Source of the DNA: JBKEBQ01 sp047973225 | GTDB lineage: Bacteria; Bacillota_I; Bacilli_A; Erysipelotrichales; Erysipelotrichaceae | Direction: 5' to 3' | NCBI GenBank assembly: GCA_047973225.1 | Contig: JBKEBQ010000039.1 | Coordinates: 1 to 14,760 of the forward strand | Length of the DNA: 14,760 bases | Shown: one piece after another, positions 6,285-14,525 of the stretch | Layout: the number at the start of each line of letters is the position of its first letter | Numbering within the stretch: position 1 is the stretch's first letter | Notes under the pieces: generated by a model | The model's input: only the letters and a program-made list of their open reading frames with translations | Told to the model about the DNA's origin: nothing | Database searches by the model: none | Translations under genes and position numbers: made by a program

Positions 6285-6306
6285 ATTCAAGAAAGGAATA
6301 CACCAT

Positions 6307-6828
6307 ATGAAAAAAAGCAATCTGGTCTTCATTGGCATGCCTTGTGCAGGAAAAACAACACTTGCAAAAATCGTTGCCAAAAGACTCAACAAATCCCTTT
6401 ATGACATTGATGACATGATTGAAAAAAAAGCAAACATGAAGATTGTTGATATCTTTAAAAACTTTGGTGAAGACTACTTTCGTGCCTTAGAAATCGAAAC
6501 CATCGCCCACGTTTCTCATTTTCAAAACAGTGTGATAAGCTGTGGCGGGGGGGGTATTAAACATCTTCAAAATATTGAAAATCTCAAAATTAATGGTTGC
6601 ATATACTACATTCAACGCAACCTACAAAAATTAAAAATTAAAGATACTTCACGTCCTCTTGTCAAAAATAAAGAAAGCCTAGCACGTTTATACAAAGAGC
6701 GCTCCACCCTCTATGAAACATGTGCCGATGTCATCATTGACAATAACAAAGAAATCGAAACTGCAATCCGTACAATCCTTCACTATCACAATCAAAATAC
6801 ACATCAAGGAACAGGAGAAACGCTATGA
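6307..6828 (+). CDS. aroK: Shikimate kinase
   Basis: Phosphorylates shikimate to shikimate 3-phosphate with ATP. 173 residues, normal size. Walker A is GMPCAGKTT at 10-18 with Lys16. Shikimate-binding residues are Asp35 (DIDD) and Arg59 (DYFRALE), with the Gly-rich CGGGGI at 79-84. A LID-region motif SRPL follows, and ERSTLYE supplies the C-terminal Arg. The start is set by AAAGGA about 10 bases upstream; the leader hairpins end 22 bases before the ATG. It is first of a three-gene unit, and its TGA overlaps the aroF ATG. The Gly motif is written with eight consecutive G (6547-6554), a possible slippage site in an otherwise A/T-loving gene. Confidence 0.96.
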   Translation: MKKSNLVFIGMPCAGKTTLAKIVAKRLNKSLYDIDDMIEKKANMKIVDIFKNFGEDYFRALEIETIAHVSHFQNSVISCGGGGIKHLQNIENLKINGCIYYIQRNLQKLKIKDTSRPLVKNKESLARLYKERSTLYETCADVIIDNNKEIETAIRTILHYHNQNTHQGTGETL

Positions 6829-7844
6829 TTATTACAATTAAAAAAAGTGCCGATAAACAACAAGTTGAAAAACTATTACAGGATTTAGAAACCCGCGGGG
6901 TAAAAGCCGTTGCGATTAAAGGAAGCAATTATGATGTATATGGATTAACCGGTGATACTGCAACCATTGATGAAACATCTGTTTCTGCATATCCTTGTGT
7001 TTTACAGGTAACACGCATCGCCGCCAAATACAAATTAGCAAACCGTTTATTTCATCCACAAGACAGCATCATTGATGTTGGTGGTATTCCTGTTGGTGGC
7101 AATCAAAATATTGTCATCATTGGTGGACCTTGTGCTGTTGAAAATAAAGAAATGATCATCGAACTTGCAAAGGATGTAAAATTAGCAGGTGCCTGTATGT
7201 TACGTGGTGGTGCCTATAAACCCCGCACTAGTCCTTATGCTTTTCAAGGCATGCAAAGTGAGGGCATCTTAGCACTAAACAAAGCAAAACAACAAACAGG
7301 ATTGCCGATCGTGTCTGAGCTCATGAGTAGTGATAAAATCGAAGAATTTGAAACCCATGTTGATTTGATTCAAATTGGTGCTCGCAATATGCAAAACTTT
7401 GAGTTGTTAAAAGCCTTAGGAAAAAAAACAACCAAACCCATTCTTTTAAAAAGAGGCTTTTCCAATACCATTGATGAATGGATTATGAGCGCTGAATATA
7501 TTATGGCAAATGGAAATCCTAATGTAATTCTTTGTGAGCGTGGCATTCGCACTTTTGAGCTAGAAACAAGAAACACCTTAGATTTGAGTGTCATTCCTAT
7601 TATCAAAAATAAAACCCATTTGCCAATCATCATTGACCCTTCCCACGCAACAGGAGATTGGCGTTTGGTAGAAGCGGCTTCGCTTGCTGCGATTGCTGCT
7701 GGTGCTGATGGTTTGATGATTGAAGTTCATAAGCAACCAGAATGTGCCTTTTCGGATGGGGCACAATGTTTAAAACCAAAGAAATTTGCGACACTTATTA
7801 CAAAAGCACGAAAAATTGCCCATGTGATTGGACGTGATCTTTAA
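6825..7844 (+). CDS. aroF: DAHP synthase, type I-beta with N-terminal regulatory domain
   Basis: Condenses phosphoenolpyruvate with erythrose 4-phosphate to DAHP, the first committed step. 339 residues. Residues 1-70 form the ferredoxin-like domain that binds Tyr or Phe as feedback inhibitor in the Thermotoga-type enzyme; 75-339 form the barrel. The metal ligands are Cys103 (GGPCAVE), His274 (DPSHATG), Glu300 (EVH) and Asp311. They sit within one or two positions of the known Thermotoga ligands. Also seen are LRGGAYKPRTSPYAFQG at 126-142, QIGARNMQNFELL and ILCERGIRTFE. CAGGAG precedes the ATG, and the start overlaps the aroK stop (ATGA). Product control at the protein level would add to the leader control proposed upstream. 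Confidence 0.97.
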   Translation: MIITIKKSADKQQVEKLLQDLETRGVKAVAIKGSNYDVYGLTGDTATIDETSVSAYPCVLQVTRIAAKYKLANRLFHPQDSIIDVGGIPVGGNQNIVIIGGPCAVENKEMIIELAKDVKLAGACMLRGGAYKPRTSPYAFQGMQSEGILALNKAKQQTGLPIVSELMSSDKIEEFETHVDLIQIGARNMQNFELLKALGKKTTKPILLKRGFSNTIDEWIMSAEYIMANGNPNVILCERGIRTFELETRNTLDLSVIPIIKNKTHLPIIIDPSHATGDWRLVEAASLAAIAAGADGLMIEVHKQPECAFSDGAQCLKPKKFATLITKARKIAHVIGRDL

Positions 7845-9112
7845 TGAATGTTAAAATCACCCCTTCTACATGCCATGGAAGCATCACCATCCCCCCTTCC
7901 AAAAGCATGGCACATCGTGCTATTATTTGTGCATCCTTAGCAAAACAAAAAAGTATCATTCGTAACGTTCAATATAGTGATGATATCAAAACAACCATCG
8001 CTGCCATGCAAAGCTTTGGTGCCAAGATTACATGTTTCAACGATTCTATCGAAATTACAGGAAATCCAACATTACATACAAATACCGATGCACTTTATGT
8101 TTTCTGTAAAGAAAGTGGCTCTACTTTACGCTTTCTAATTCCGCTTTTCTCGTTGCTCAATAAGCAAGTTATCTTCCGTGGCGAAAACCGCCTCCTAAAA
8201 CGCCCTCAACAAATATATAATGACATGTTTCAAAAACAAAATCTTTATTTCTTTCAAGATGAGGAACGCATTGAACTTCATCAATCTTTAAAAGCTGGTA
8301 CTTACAACATCCAAGGAGATGTGTCTTCACAGTTTATATCTGGGTTATTGTTTGCGCTACCTTTATTAGAAAAAGATTCAACCATCCATATTCAACCTCC
8401 CTTTTCCTCAAAAAGTTATGTCAATTTGACCATACAAATGTTGAAAAGGTTTTCTGTTCATGTCCATTTTATAAACGATACCTCGATTTTTATCAAAGGG
8501 AAACAACGCTATCTTGCAAATAATTATCAAGTGGAAGCCGATTATTCACAAGCTGCTTTCTACGGCGTTCTTGCCAGTATCAATCACCCCTTAACAATCA
8601 AGGGTTTATCAACAAAAAGCTTACAAGGGGATCGTGAAATTTTTTCGATTTTAAAAAAATTTCATGTTCCCATCCATTATGAAAACCAACAAATTATCGT
8701 AGAAAAAACTGAGTTGCACCCTGCTACCATCGACCTACAAGACTGCCCTGACCTTGGACCCATTCTTACCATATTAATGATGTTCACCAAGGGAAAATCT
8801 AAAATTATCAATGCCTTGCGCTTGCGCTATAAGGAGAGTGATCGAATTTCTGCAATGGAAACAGAGTTACAAAAATGCAAGGTAGATATTAGCTCAAGTG
8901 AAGGCTCTATTGTCATTCATGGTGCCAAAACATACCAAGCCAATACCTCTTTATACGGACATAAAGATCATCGTATTGTGATGAGTTTGTGTATTGCTGC
9001 TACTATGCTACAAACACCAACCATTATCAAAGGCGCAGAAGCTATTCAAAAATCATATCCTGACTTTTTTAAAGATCTGAAAAGTATCGGCATTCAAATA
9101 GACATATTATAA
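7844..9112 (+). CDS. aroA: EPSP synthase (3-phosphoshikimate 1-carboxyvinyltransferase)
   Basis: Joins PEP to shikimate 3-phosphate to give EPSP, the sixth step. 422 residues, full length, two-domain fold. PPSKSMAHR at 17-25 holds the substrate Lys20, Ser21 and Arg25. ESGSTLRFLIP at 90-100 stands where many enzymes have NSGTT. Further motifs are GDVSSQFISG, EADYSQAAF, QDCPDLGP with the catalytic Asp, RYKESDRI and GHKDHRIVMS. The ATG shares one base with the aroF stop (TAATG), with only a weak ribosome site, so translation is probably coupled. A strong terminator follows at 9137. The Pro-Pro of the first motif uses a run of six C (7891-7896). Confidence 0.96.
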   Translation: MNVKITPSTCHGSITIPPSKSMAHRAIICASLAKQKSIIRNVQYSDDIKTTIAAMQSFGAKITCFNDSIEITGNPTLHTNTDALYVFCKESGSTLRFLIPLFSLLNKQVIFRGENRLLKRPQQIYNDMFQKQNLYFFQDEERIELHQSLKAGTYNIQGDVSSQFISGLLFALPLLEKDSTIHIQPPFSSKSYVNLTIQMLKRFSVHVHFINDTSIFIKGKQRYLANNYQVEADYSQAAFYGVLASINHPLTIKGLSTKSLQGDREIFSILKKFHVPIHYENQQIIVEKTELHPATIDLQDCPDLGPILTILMMFTKGKSKIINALRLRYKESDRISAMETELQKCKVDISSSEGSIVIHGAKTYQANTSLYGHKDHRIVMSLCIAATMLQTPTIIKGAEAIQKSYPDFFKDLKSIGIQIDIL

Positions 9113-9136
9113 TGTTTTTAGATAACCTTGTCATTC

Positions 9137-9163
9137 ATCCACCAAACCCACTGGTGGATTTTT
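9137..9163 (+). terminator. Terminator of aroK-aroF-aroA
   Basis: An 8-bp GC-containing stem ATCCACCA (9137-9144) with TGGTGGAT (9152-9159), a 7-base loop and a T5 tract (9159-9163). Confidence 0.88.
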
Positions 9164-9329
9164 ATATTTTTTGTCTTTTTAGATGCCATATCTTTTCAAT
9201 TACCACAACCTTCGCTGTTGCATATCTACATCAAAATAAAAATCATCTTTACTTTCATATTTTCTCTTAAGTGTCTGCTTTTTAAAATAAGCCAATTATG
9301 CTAAAATGAAGAAAGAAAGTGAGTCACAT

Positions 9330-10601
9330 ATGAAACAACCCCTAGCTTTTCGCATGCGTCCAAAACATCTTGATGATATTGTTGGACAAAATCACTTGAT
9401 CGGAAAACACCAAATTTTACGGCGTTGCATTGAAGAAAAGCAATTGTTTTCCATGATTTTCTATGGTCCTCCAGGAACAGGAAAGACAACTTTGGCAAGT
9501 GTTCTTGCTAATGAACTAGGGTTAAAATATCGCATGTTTAATGCTGTCAGTGGCAATAAAAAAGACTTAGAAATCATCTTTGAAGAAGCCAAATTCTTTC
9601 CCGGTTTGGTTGTCATTATCGATGAGGTACATCGCTTAAATAAAGACAAACAAGATTTATTATTGCCACATATTGAAAATGGTGCCATCTCCCTCATTGG
9701 CGCAACAACCGCAAATCCTTTTCATTCCATCAATCCTGCCATTCGCTCGCGATGTCATTTGTTTGAAGTGAAGTCCAATACAAATGAAGATATTATCAAA
9801 GCATTGCATCGTTCTTTGGTGAGTGATGAGGGCCTTGCGAACCAATACCAAATCAGCGAAGCTGCACTTACCATCATCGCACAACACAGTTGTGGTGATA
9901 TTCGCTATGCAATGAATATCTTAGAGATTTGCGCATTGGCTTGTACTCACAACAACATCACTTTAGAAGATGTAAAAACCTACTCACAACAGCCAAATCT
10001 TGCCATAGATAAAGATGGCGATGATTATTACGATACCTTAAGTGCTTTTCAAAAGTCCATTCGTGGAAGTGATGTGGACGCTGCTTTATTTTATTTAGCA
10101 GTTCTCATTGAAGCCAATGACATGGCTTCCATTGAGCGCCGCTTACTTGTTTGTGCGTATGAAGATATTGGCTTGGGAAATCCACAAGCTGTTGCCCGTG
10201 TCATAAGTGCCATTGATGCGGCAAAACGCGTAGGTTTTCCTGAAGGTAGGATTCCTTTGAGTGTTGCCATTATTGATTTGTGTCTTTCACCTAAAAGTAA
10301 ATCAGCCGAATCCGCAATTGATCGCATAACACCCCTACTGAAAAACCAAGTTTTTCGGGTTCCGGAATATTTGCGTTTAACGCCAATTCATATGGATGAG
10401 GATAAAAAATACGATTATACAAGAAGTGATTTATGGAATAAAATTCAATACTTGCCAGACGCTTTGCGCAATCAAACATTTTATATCCCTGCATTCAACA
10501 GCCAGTACGAACAAGTTTTAGCTTCCAATTTAGAAAATTTAAAAAAACACAAACGATCAAACGACTTGCGCTTACTAAAACAAAAATATCCTAAAAAGTA
10601 G
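9330..10601 (+). CDS. rarA: Replication-associated recombination protein A (AAA+ ATPase)
   Basis: RarA (also MgsA) is a clamp-loader-like AAA+ ATPase that acts with SSB at stalled or broken replication forks. 423 residues, normal for the family. Walker A is GPPGTGKTT at 46-54, Walker B is VVIIDEVHRL with Asp98-Glu99, sensor 1 is IGATTANP, and the arginine finger region is NPAIRSRCHLF. The C-terminal MgsA-type oligomerisation part includes YEDIGLGNP and IQYLPDALRNQ. An upstream in-frame ATG at 9306 would add eight residues. I prefer 9330 because AAAGTGAG precedes it, no ribosome site precedes 9306, and the family begins at this point. It is separated from aroA by its terminator, so probably transcribed alone. 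Confidence 0.93.
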   Translation: MKQPLAFRMRPKHLDDIVGQNHLIGKHQILRRCIEEKQLFSMIFYGPPGTGKTTLASVLANELGLKYRMFNAVSGNKKDLEIIFEEAKFFPGLVVIIDEVHRLNKDKQDLLLPHIENGAISLIGATTANPFHSINPAIRSRCHLFEVKSNTNEDIIKALHRSLVSDEGLANQYQISEAALTIIAQHSCGDIRYAMNILEICALACTHNNITLEDVKTYSQQPNLAIDKDGDDYYDTLSAFQKSIRGSDVDAALFYLAVLIEANDMASIERRLLVCAYEDIGLGNPQAVARVISAIDAAKRVGFPEGRIPLSVAIIDLCLSPKSKSAESAIDRITPLLKNQVFRVPEYLRLTPIHMDEDKKYDYTRSDLWNKIQYLPDALRNQTFYIPAFNSQYEQVLASNLENLKKHKRSNDLRLLKQKYPKK

Positions 10602-10621
10602 AACATCACGTTCTACTTTTT
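10593..10621. terminator. Shared bidirectional terminator of rarA and mnmG
   Basis: A perfect 12-bp stem, 10593-10604 with 10610-10621, around a 5-base loop. It starts with A5 and ends with T5, so it works on both strands. The rarA stop codon (10599-10601) lies in the left arm, and the mnmG stop codon (10606-10608, complement) lies in the loop. Confidence 0.92.
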
Positions 10622-12465
10622 GTTTGTTTTATATAGATTGCCAATATCGCAATATCTGCAGGATTTACCCCACTAATGCGAGAAGCTTGTCCGAGTGTAC
10701 GGGGGCGCACTTGACTCAATTTTTGACGTCCTTCTAAAGACAAGTTTTGCATCGTATCATAGTTAATATGCTCATCCAATACACGTGCATCCATACTCAA
10801 CACTTTCTGTGCTTCTTTTCTAGCTTTACGAATATATCCTTCATACTTCACATCAATTTCAATCACTTTAGTAAGCTCTTTTTCGATGATGATATTCGTA
10901 TATTTCTCTAAATCTTTTAATTTTATCTTTGGTCGTTTCAATAAATCTAATGCACACAAACGCTCATGCAACTTTTCCTCATACAAAGACGTAAGCAGTG
11001 TATTTACTTGTGATGTTCCACTAAAGTATAGCGATGCCAATTGTTTTTTATAGTTTTCAATTTGTTGGTACTTATGTCGATATGCTTCAAATCTTCTTTT
11101 TTCTAATAAACCAATTTGATAGCCATAGTCTGATAATCTTCGATCTGCATTATCATGTCGCAGCAATAAACGATACTCTGCCCGACTCGTAAGCAAACGA
11201 TAAGGTTCTTTTGTGCCTTTATTAACAAGGTCATCCATCATTACCCCAATATACGCTTCGTCTCTTCGTAAAACAAAAGGCTTTTTATGATCCAACTTTA
11301 GACAAGCATTGATACCCGCCATAAGTCCTTGTGCAGCTGCCTCCTCATAACCACTCGTGCCATTGATTTGTCCTGCCGTATATAAATTCTTAACAACCTT
11401 ACTCTCAAGTGTTATCTGCATTTGCAAGGGATCAATAGCATCATATTCAATTGCATAGGCATATCGTTTAATTTTTGCTTGTTCAAGTCCTGCTAATGAG
11501 TGAATCATAGCTTCTTGAATGTCATGTGGCATGGATGTAGAAAATCCTTGCACATAGGTAGTATCTAGAGATAAACTTTCTGGTTCTAAAAATATCTGGT
11601 GTCTTTCTTTATCTTTAAAGCGCATCAACTTATCTTCAATGGAAGGACAATACCTTGGACCTACACCTTCTACTAGACCCGAATACATCGCGCTCTTATC
11701 CAAATTATCCATGATAATTTGATGCGTTTTCGCATTTGTATATGTTAGATAACAAGGTTGCTGTTCACTTAGTGCTAAGGTTTTTTTTGTATCATAACTA
11801 AACGCTAGAAACTCGTCACTTCCCGCTTGTAATTCGGTTTTAGAAAAATCAATACTATTGCTATCCACGCGCGCTGGTGTTCCTGTTTTCAAACGAAACG
11901 TCTTGATTCCACAAGCACGCAAGGAATCACTTAAAGCATTGGTTGTTGGCTCTTCATCAGGACCGCCAGCATTTACCTCATGACCAACTAAAATCTTCCC
12001 GCTCATATAGGTTCCGGTTGTGAGGATGACCATTTTCGCATACACTTCTTTTTGATTATCCAAACGAACCCCTTTGACAACTCCATCTTCCACAATCAAA
12101 GATGTAACCATTGCCTCCACAACTTCTAAATTTGGCGTATGCAACAGCTTTTCTTGCATATATTTTGCGTATGCAACTTTATCACTTTGTACACGCAAAC
12201 AACGAACTCCAGGTCCCTTGTTGGTATTGAGCATTTTAAACTGAATTGCACTTGCATCTGCGGCTTTTCCCATTTCGCCACCCAAGGCATCAATTTCGCG
12301 AACAACAATCCCTTTAGCAGGACCACCAACAGACGGATTACAAGGCATTTTTCCAATATTTTCAATACTGAGTGAATATAATTGTGTTTGTTTTTTTAAT
12401 CGAGCACAAGCAAGCGCTGCTTCAATTCCAGCATGTCCTGCCCCAACTACAATAACATCCATCAT
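10606..12465 (-). CDS. mnmG: tRNA uridine 5-carboxymethylaminomethyl modification enzyme
   Basis: MnmG (GidA) works with the GTPase MnmE to add the carboxymethylaminomethyl group at wobble U34 of certain tRNAs, using FAD. 619 residues, full length. The FAD-binding GAGHAG is at 8-13, followed by MPCNPSVGGPAKG with a conserved Cys, EIDALGGEMG, FKMLNTNKGPGVR, LKTGTPARVD and RYCPSIEDK with the second conserved Cys. The C-terminal MnmE/tRNA-binding region ends SGVNPADIAILAIY. The first of two adjacent ATG codons is taken as start, with GAGG 6 bases upstream. It is not in an operon with mnmE or rsmG within this window. Downstream it converges on rarA. Confidence 0.97.
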   Translation of the reverse strand: MMDVIVVGAGHAGIEAALACARLKKQTQLYSLSIENIGKMPCNPSVGGPAKGIVVREIDALGGEMGKAADASAIQFKMLNTNKGPGVRCLRVQSDKVAYAKYMQEKLLHTPNLEVVEAMVTSLIVEDGVVKGVRLDNQKEVYAKMVILTTGTYMSGKILVGHEVNAGGPDEEPTTNALSDSLRACGIKTFRLKTGTPARVDSNSIDFSKTELQAGSDEFLAFSYDTKKTLALSEQQPCYLTYTNAKTHQIIMDNLDKSAMYSGLVEGVGPRYCPSIEDKLMRFKDKERHQIFLEPESLSLDTTYVQGFSTSMPHDIQEAMIHSLAGLEQAKIKRYAYAIEYDAIDPLQMQITLESKVVKNLYTAGQINGTSGYEEAAAQGLMAGINACLKLDHKKPFVLRRDEAYIGVMMDDLVNKGTKEPYRLLTSRAEYRLLLRHDNADRRLSDYGYQIGLLEKRRFEAYRHKYQQIENYKKQLASLYFSGTSQVNTLLTSLYEEKLHERLCALDLLKRPKIKLKDLEKYTNIIIEKELTKVIEIDVKYEGYIRKARKEAQKVLSMDARVLDEHINYDTMQNLSLEGRQKLSQVRPRTLGQASRISGVNPADIAILAIYIKQTKSRT

Positions 12466-12825
12466 AAACTACCTCTTTTCTTTTCTATGTTATTATACAC
12501 AATTCAACGTCTAGAAAAAAGAAGAATTCCATACTATATTGAAGATTTTCTGCACTTTTATATAATAAAAAAATTTTCACTATTCTTGCTTGTATTATAA
12601 AATTAAAGTAAATTCATTCCACAGATATAAGTTTTTTCATGCCTTAGTGTTTTTGCATTACACTTTTTTTAAGATTAAAAAAAACAAAATTGCATATACT
12701 TGCTACGATTTTTTCTTAGTTTACTTTCCAGCAGTGTTTATCGGTATTATGTTATATGCGAAGGAGTGTAACCTATCCTCTCTATTTGTAAACAAACAAC
12801 CTGCTATATAATCTTTATTACATAT
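12466..12825. other. AT-rich intergenic region upstream of mnmG
   Basis: About 360 bases between mnmG and the aminotransferase gene, both transcribed leftwards. A TATAAT -10 box for mnmG lies at 12497-12492 on the minus strand, but no good -35 is seen 17 bases before it. I see no convincing terminator for the aminotransferase gene. A short near-palindrome of T and A runs lies around 12663-12682. The 73-codon plus-strand frame at 12590 starts with TTG, has no ribosome site and is unlikely to be a gene. Confidence 0.5.
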
Positions 12826-14013
12826 TTAACCTTTTTTCGAAAGCGAGACAGATAAACAACTTAAAAACATTTCAATCCTAGCTATTGCCACTTTTATTTC
12901 ATCAATGCTATACGCATACGATACACGAATATAGCCCTCTCCTGCTGCTCCGAATGCGGTGCCTGGAACACATGCAACTTTTTGTTCCTGCAACAGTGCT
13001 TCACAAAATACTTCTGATGTTAAACCTGTTGATGAAATATTGGAGAAAATATAAAATGCACCCTTAGGCATAGGGGTACTAAGCCCAAGACGATTAAACT
13101 CTTTCACAATGAAATTACGTCTGGCCGCATATGCTTTGCGCATATCTTCCACTTGGCTATCGCTGTTACAAAATGCTTCAAGTGCTGCATATTGGGATAT
13201 TGTCGGCGCACACATAATACTGAATTGGTGAAGTTTAACGATAGCTTCCATAAACAACGCATCTCCCAACACATAACCAATGCGCCAACCGGTCATTGCA
13301 AACGCCTTACTGCATCCACTAATCACCAGCACCTGATTTTTTATTTGAGCAAAGTTGGCAAGTGAATAGTGACTTCCTTCATATATCAAATCAGCATAAA
13401 TTTCATCGCTCAAAACCACGATATTGTGTTTTTTTAGTAACGGAACAATTTTTTCATAATCCTCTTTACACATATTCCCACCTGTTGGATTGGAAGGATA
13501 ATTTACGACAATCGCTTTTGTTTTATCACTAATACACGCTTGTAAAGCTTTCGGTGTAATCTTAAATTCTTGCTTTTCAAAAAGCGGTAAATGCACCACC
13601 TTTCCGCCCGCTAAATTTACCAATGGTTCATATGCAACATATGCAGGTGTGGGAATGATCACCTCATCGCCTTCATTTAAGATTGAGCGAAAAATAATAT
13701 CAATTGCCTCACTTCCACCCACAGTAATTAGAATTTCTTTGTGTGGATCATAATGTAAATTATAGTGTTTTTTTTGGTATGTGCAAATTGCTTTTCGTAA
13801 GGCAAGCAACCCTACATTTTCTGTATATGTCGTTTTAGAACTTTCGATAGCATAAAGTGCACTCTCACGAATATTCCATGGTGTATCAAAATCCGGCTCA
13901 CCCACTCCCAAAGAGATGACCCCTTCCATTTGTGATGCCAAGTCAAAAAACTTACGTATCCCACTTGGCTTAACACTTTTGATCCGTGTACTTAGCACTT
14001 TGTTAATATCCAT
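12826..14013 (-). CDS. Class I/II aminotransferase (fold type I, PLP)
   Basis: A PLP enzyme moving amino groups between an amino acid and a keto acid. 395 residues from the ATG at 14013. The Schiff-base lysine is Lys236 (SGCSKAFAMTGWRIGY). PLP contacts are Asn175 (NYPSNPTGG), Asp203 and Tyr206 (SDEIYADL), and the C-terminal carboxylate Arg is in GYIRVSYA. This subfamily includes aspartate, aromatic (AraT) and PatA-type N-acetyl-diaminopimelate aminotransferases. An aromatic role would suit the aro cluster but is inference. The frame extends to a GTG at 14058. I chose 14013 because the family begins there and the ATG shares a base with the regulator's stop (TAATG), suggesting translational coupling. 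Confidence 0.92.
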   Translation of the reverse strand: MDINKVLSTRIKSVKPSGIRKFFDLASQMEGVISLGVGEPDFDTPWNIRESALYAIESSKTTYTENVGLLALRKAICTYQKKHYNLHYDPHKEILITVGGSEAIDIIFRSILNEGDEVIIPTPAYVAYEPLVNLAGGKVVHLPLFEKQEFKITPKALQACISDKTKAIVVNYPSNPTGGNMCKEDYEKIVPLLKKHNIVVLSDEIYADLIYEGSHYSLANFAQIKNQVLVISGCSKAFAMTGWRIGYVLGDALFMEAIVKLHQFSIMCAPTISQYAALEAFCNSDSQVEDMRKAYAARRNFIVKEFNRLGLSTPMPKGAFYIFSNISSTGLTSEVFCEALLQEQKVACVPGTAFGAAGEGYIRVSYAYSIDEIKVAIARIEMFLSCLSVSLSKKG

Positions 14014-14501
14014 TATGGCGTAACAAGCAACCTTTCTGGAGTTCTTTCTTCTTCGCACATAATAACATTATGTGCTTTGTATGTTTGTAGTACCAATAAT
14101 GTAGAAGTTGCACTAACCCCTTCTATACACGCTAATTTTGTTGCCACAAAATTGGCAATCTCCTTCATCGTACGGGCTTTCATCATCAGCATAAAGTCAC
14201 TTGATCCGCTGGTCAAATACATAGACTCCACTTCGGGATAATTATAGATGCGCTTAGCAAGACGATCATAACCACTATCTCTTTGTGGTATTGCGTCTAC
14301 ATAAATAATCGCCGTCACCTGATCTACCGTGGTTTTATCCCAATTGATAATTGTATGATAGCCGCCAATGATTTTTTGTTTCTCTAAGTCGTTTAATGTT
14401 TCTAAAATCCAAGCTTCATCCTTTTCTAAAATAGTTGCTAAATCTTGGTTGCTAACTTTTGCATTTTTTTCAATCACTTCTAATAAATCTAAGTCTTTCA
14501 T
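14013..14501 (-). CDS. Lrp/AsnC-family transcriptional regulator
   Basis: 162 residues. A winged helix-turn-helix fills about residues 1-50 (LDLLEVIEKNAKVSNQDLA, then recognition helix to about 40). A RAM (ACT-like) ligand and oligomerisation domain covers about 60-145, with TSGSSDFMLMMKA as the typical beta-strand turn. Members bind an amino acid and control amino-acid genes, often as octamers. The ATG at 14501 is chosen over the GTG at 14510 because AGAGGAG lies 8 bases before the ATG but overlaps the GTG. It overlaps the aminotransferase gene and probably controls it and itself. The C-terminal tail after about residue 145 is longer than the minimal family and ends just before the overlap. 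Confidence 0.92.
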   Translation of the reverse strand: MKDLDLLEVIEKNAKVSNQDLATILEKDEAWILETLNDLEKQKIIGGYHTIINWDKTTVDQVTAIIYVDAIPQRDSGYDRLAKRIYNYPEVESMYLTSGSSDFMLMMKARTMKEIANFVATKLACIEGVSATSTLLVLQTYKAHNVIMCEEERTPERLLVTP

Positions 14502-14519
14502 TTGTATCACTCCTCTTGT

Positions 14520-14525
14520 ATTATA
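14520..14525 (-). promoter_or_regulatory. Possible -10 box of the lrp-aminotransferase unit
   Basis: A perfect TATAAT on the minus strand lies just before the AGAGGAG site of the regulator, giving a leader of only about a dozen bases. The -35 region is poor, as might be expected for a regulated promoter, so the call is tentative. It overlaps the stop codon of the small frame at 14521-14739. Confidence 0.4.

Noticed and set aside
12644..12671. AGTGT/ACACT stem followed by a T run in the intergenic region
   Set aside because: Only 5 bp, pointing in the plus direction where no upstream plus-strand gene exists.
12590..12811. 73-codon plus-strand frame in the mnmG upstream region
   Set aside because: TTG start without ribosome site, low-complexity composition rich in Phe, Tyr and Lys as expected from AT-rich noncoding DNA.
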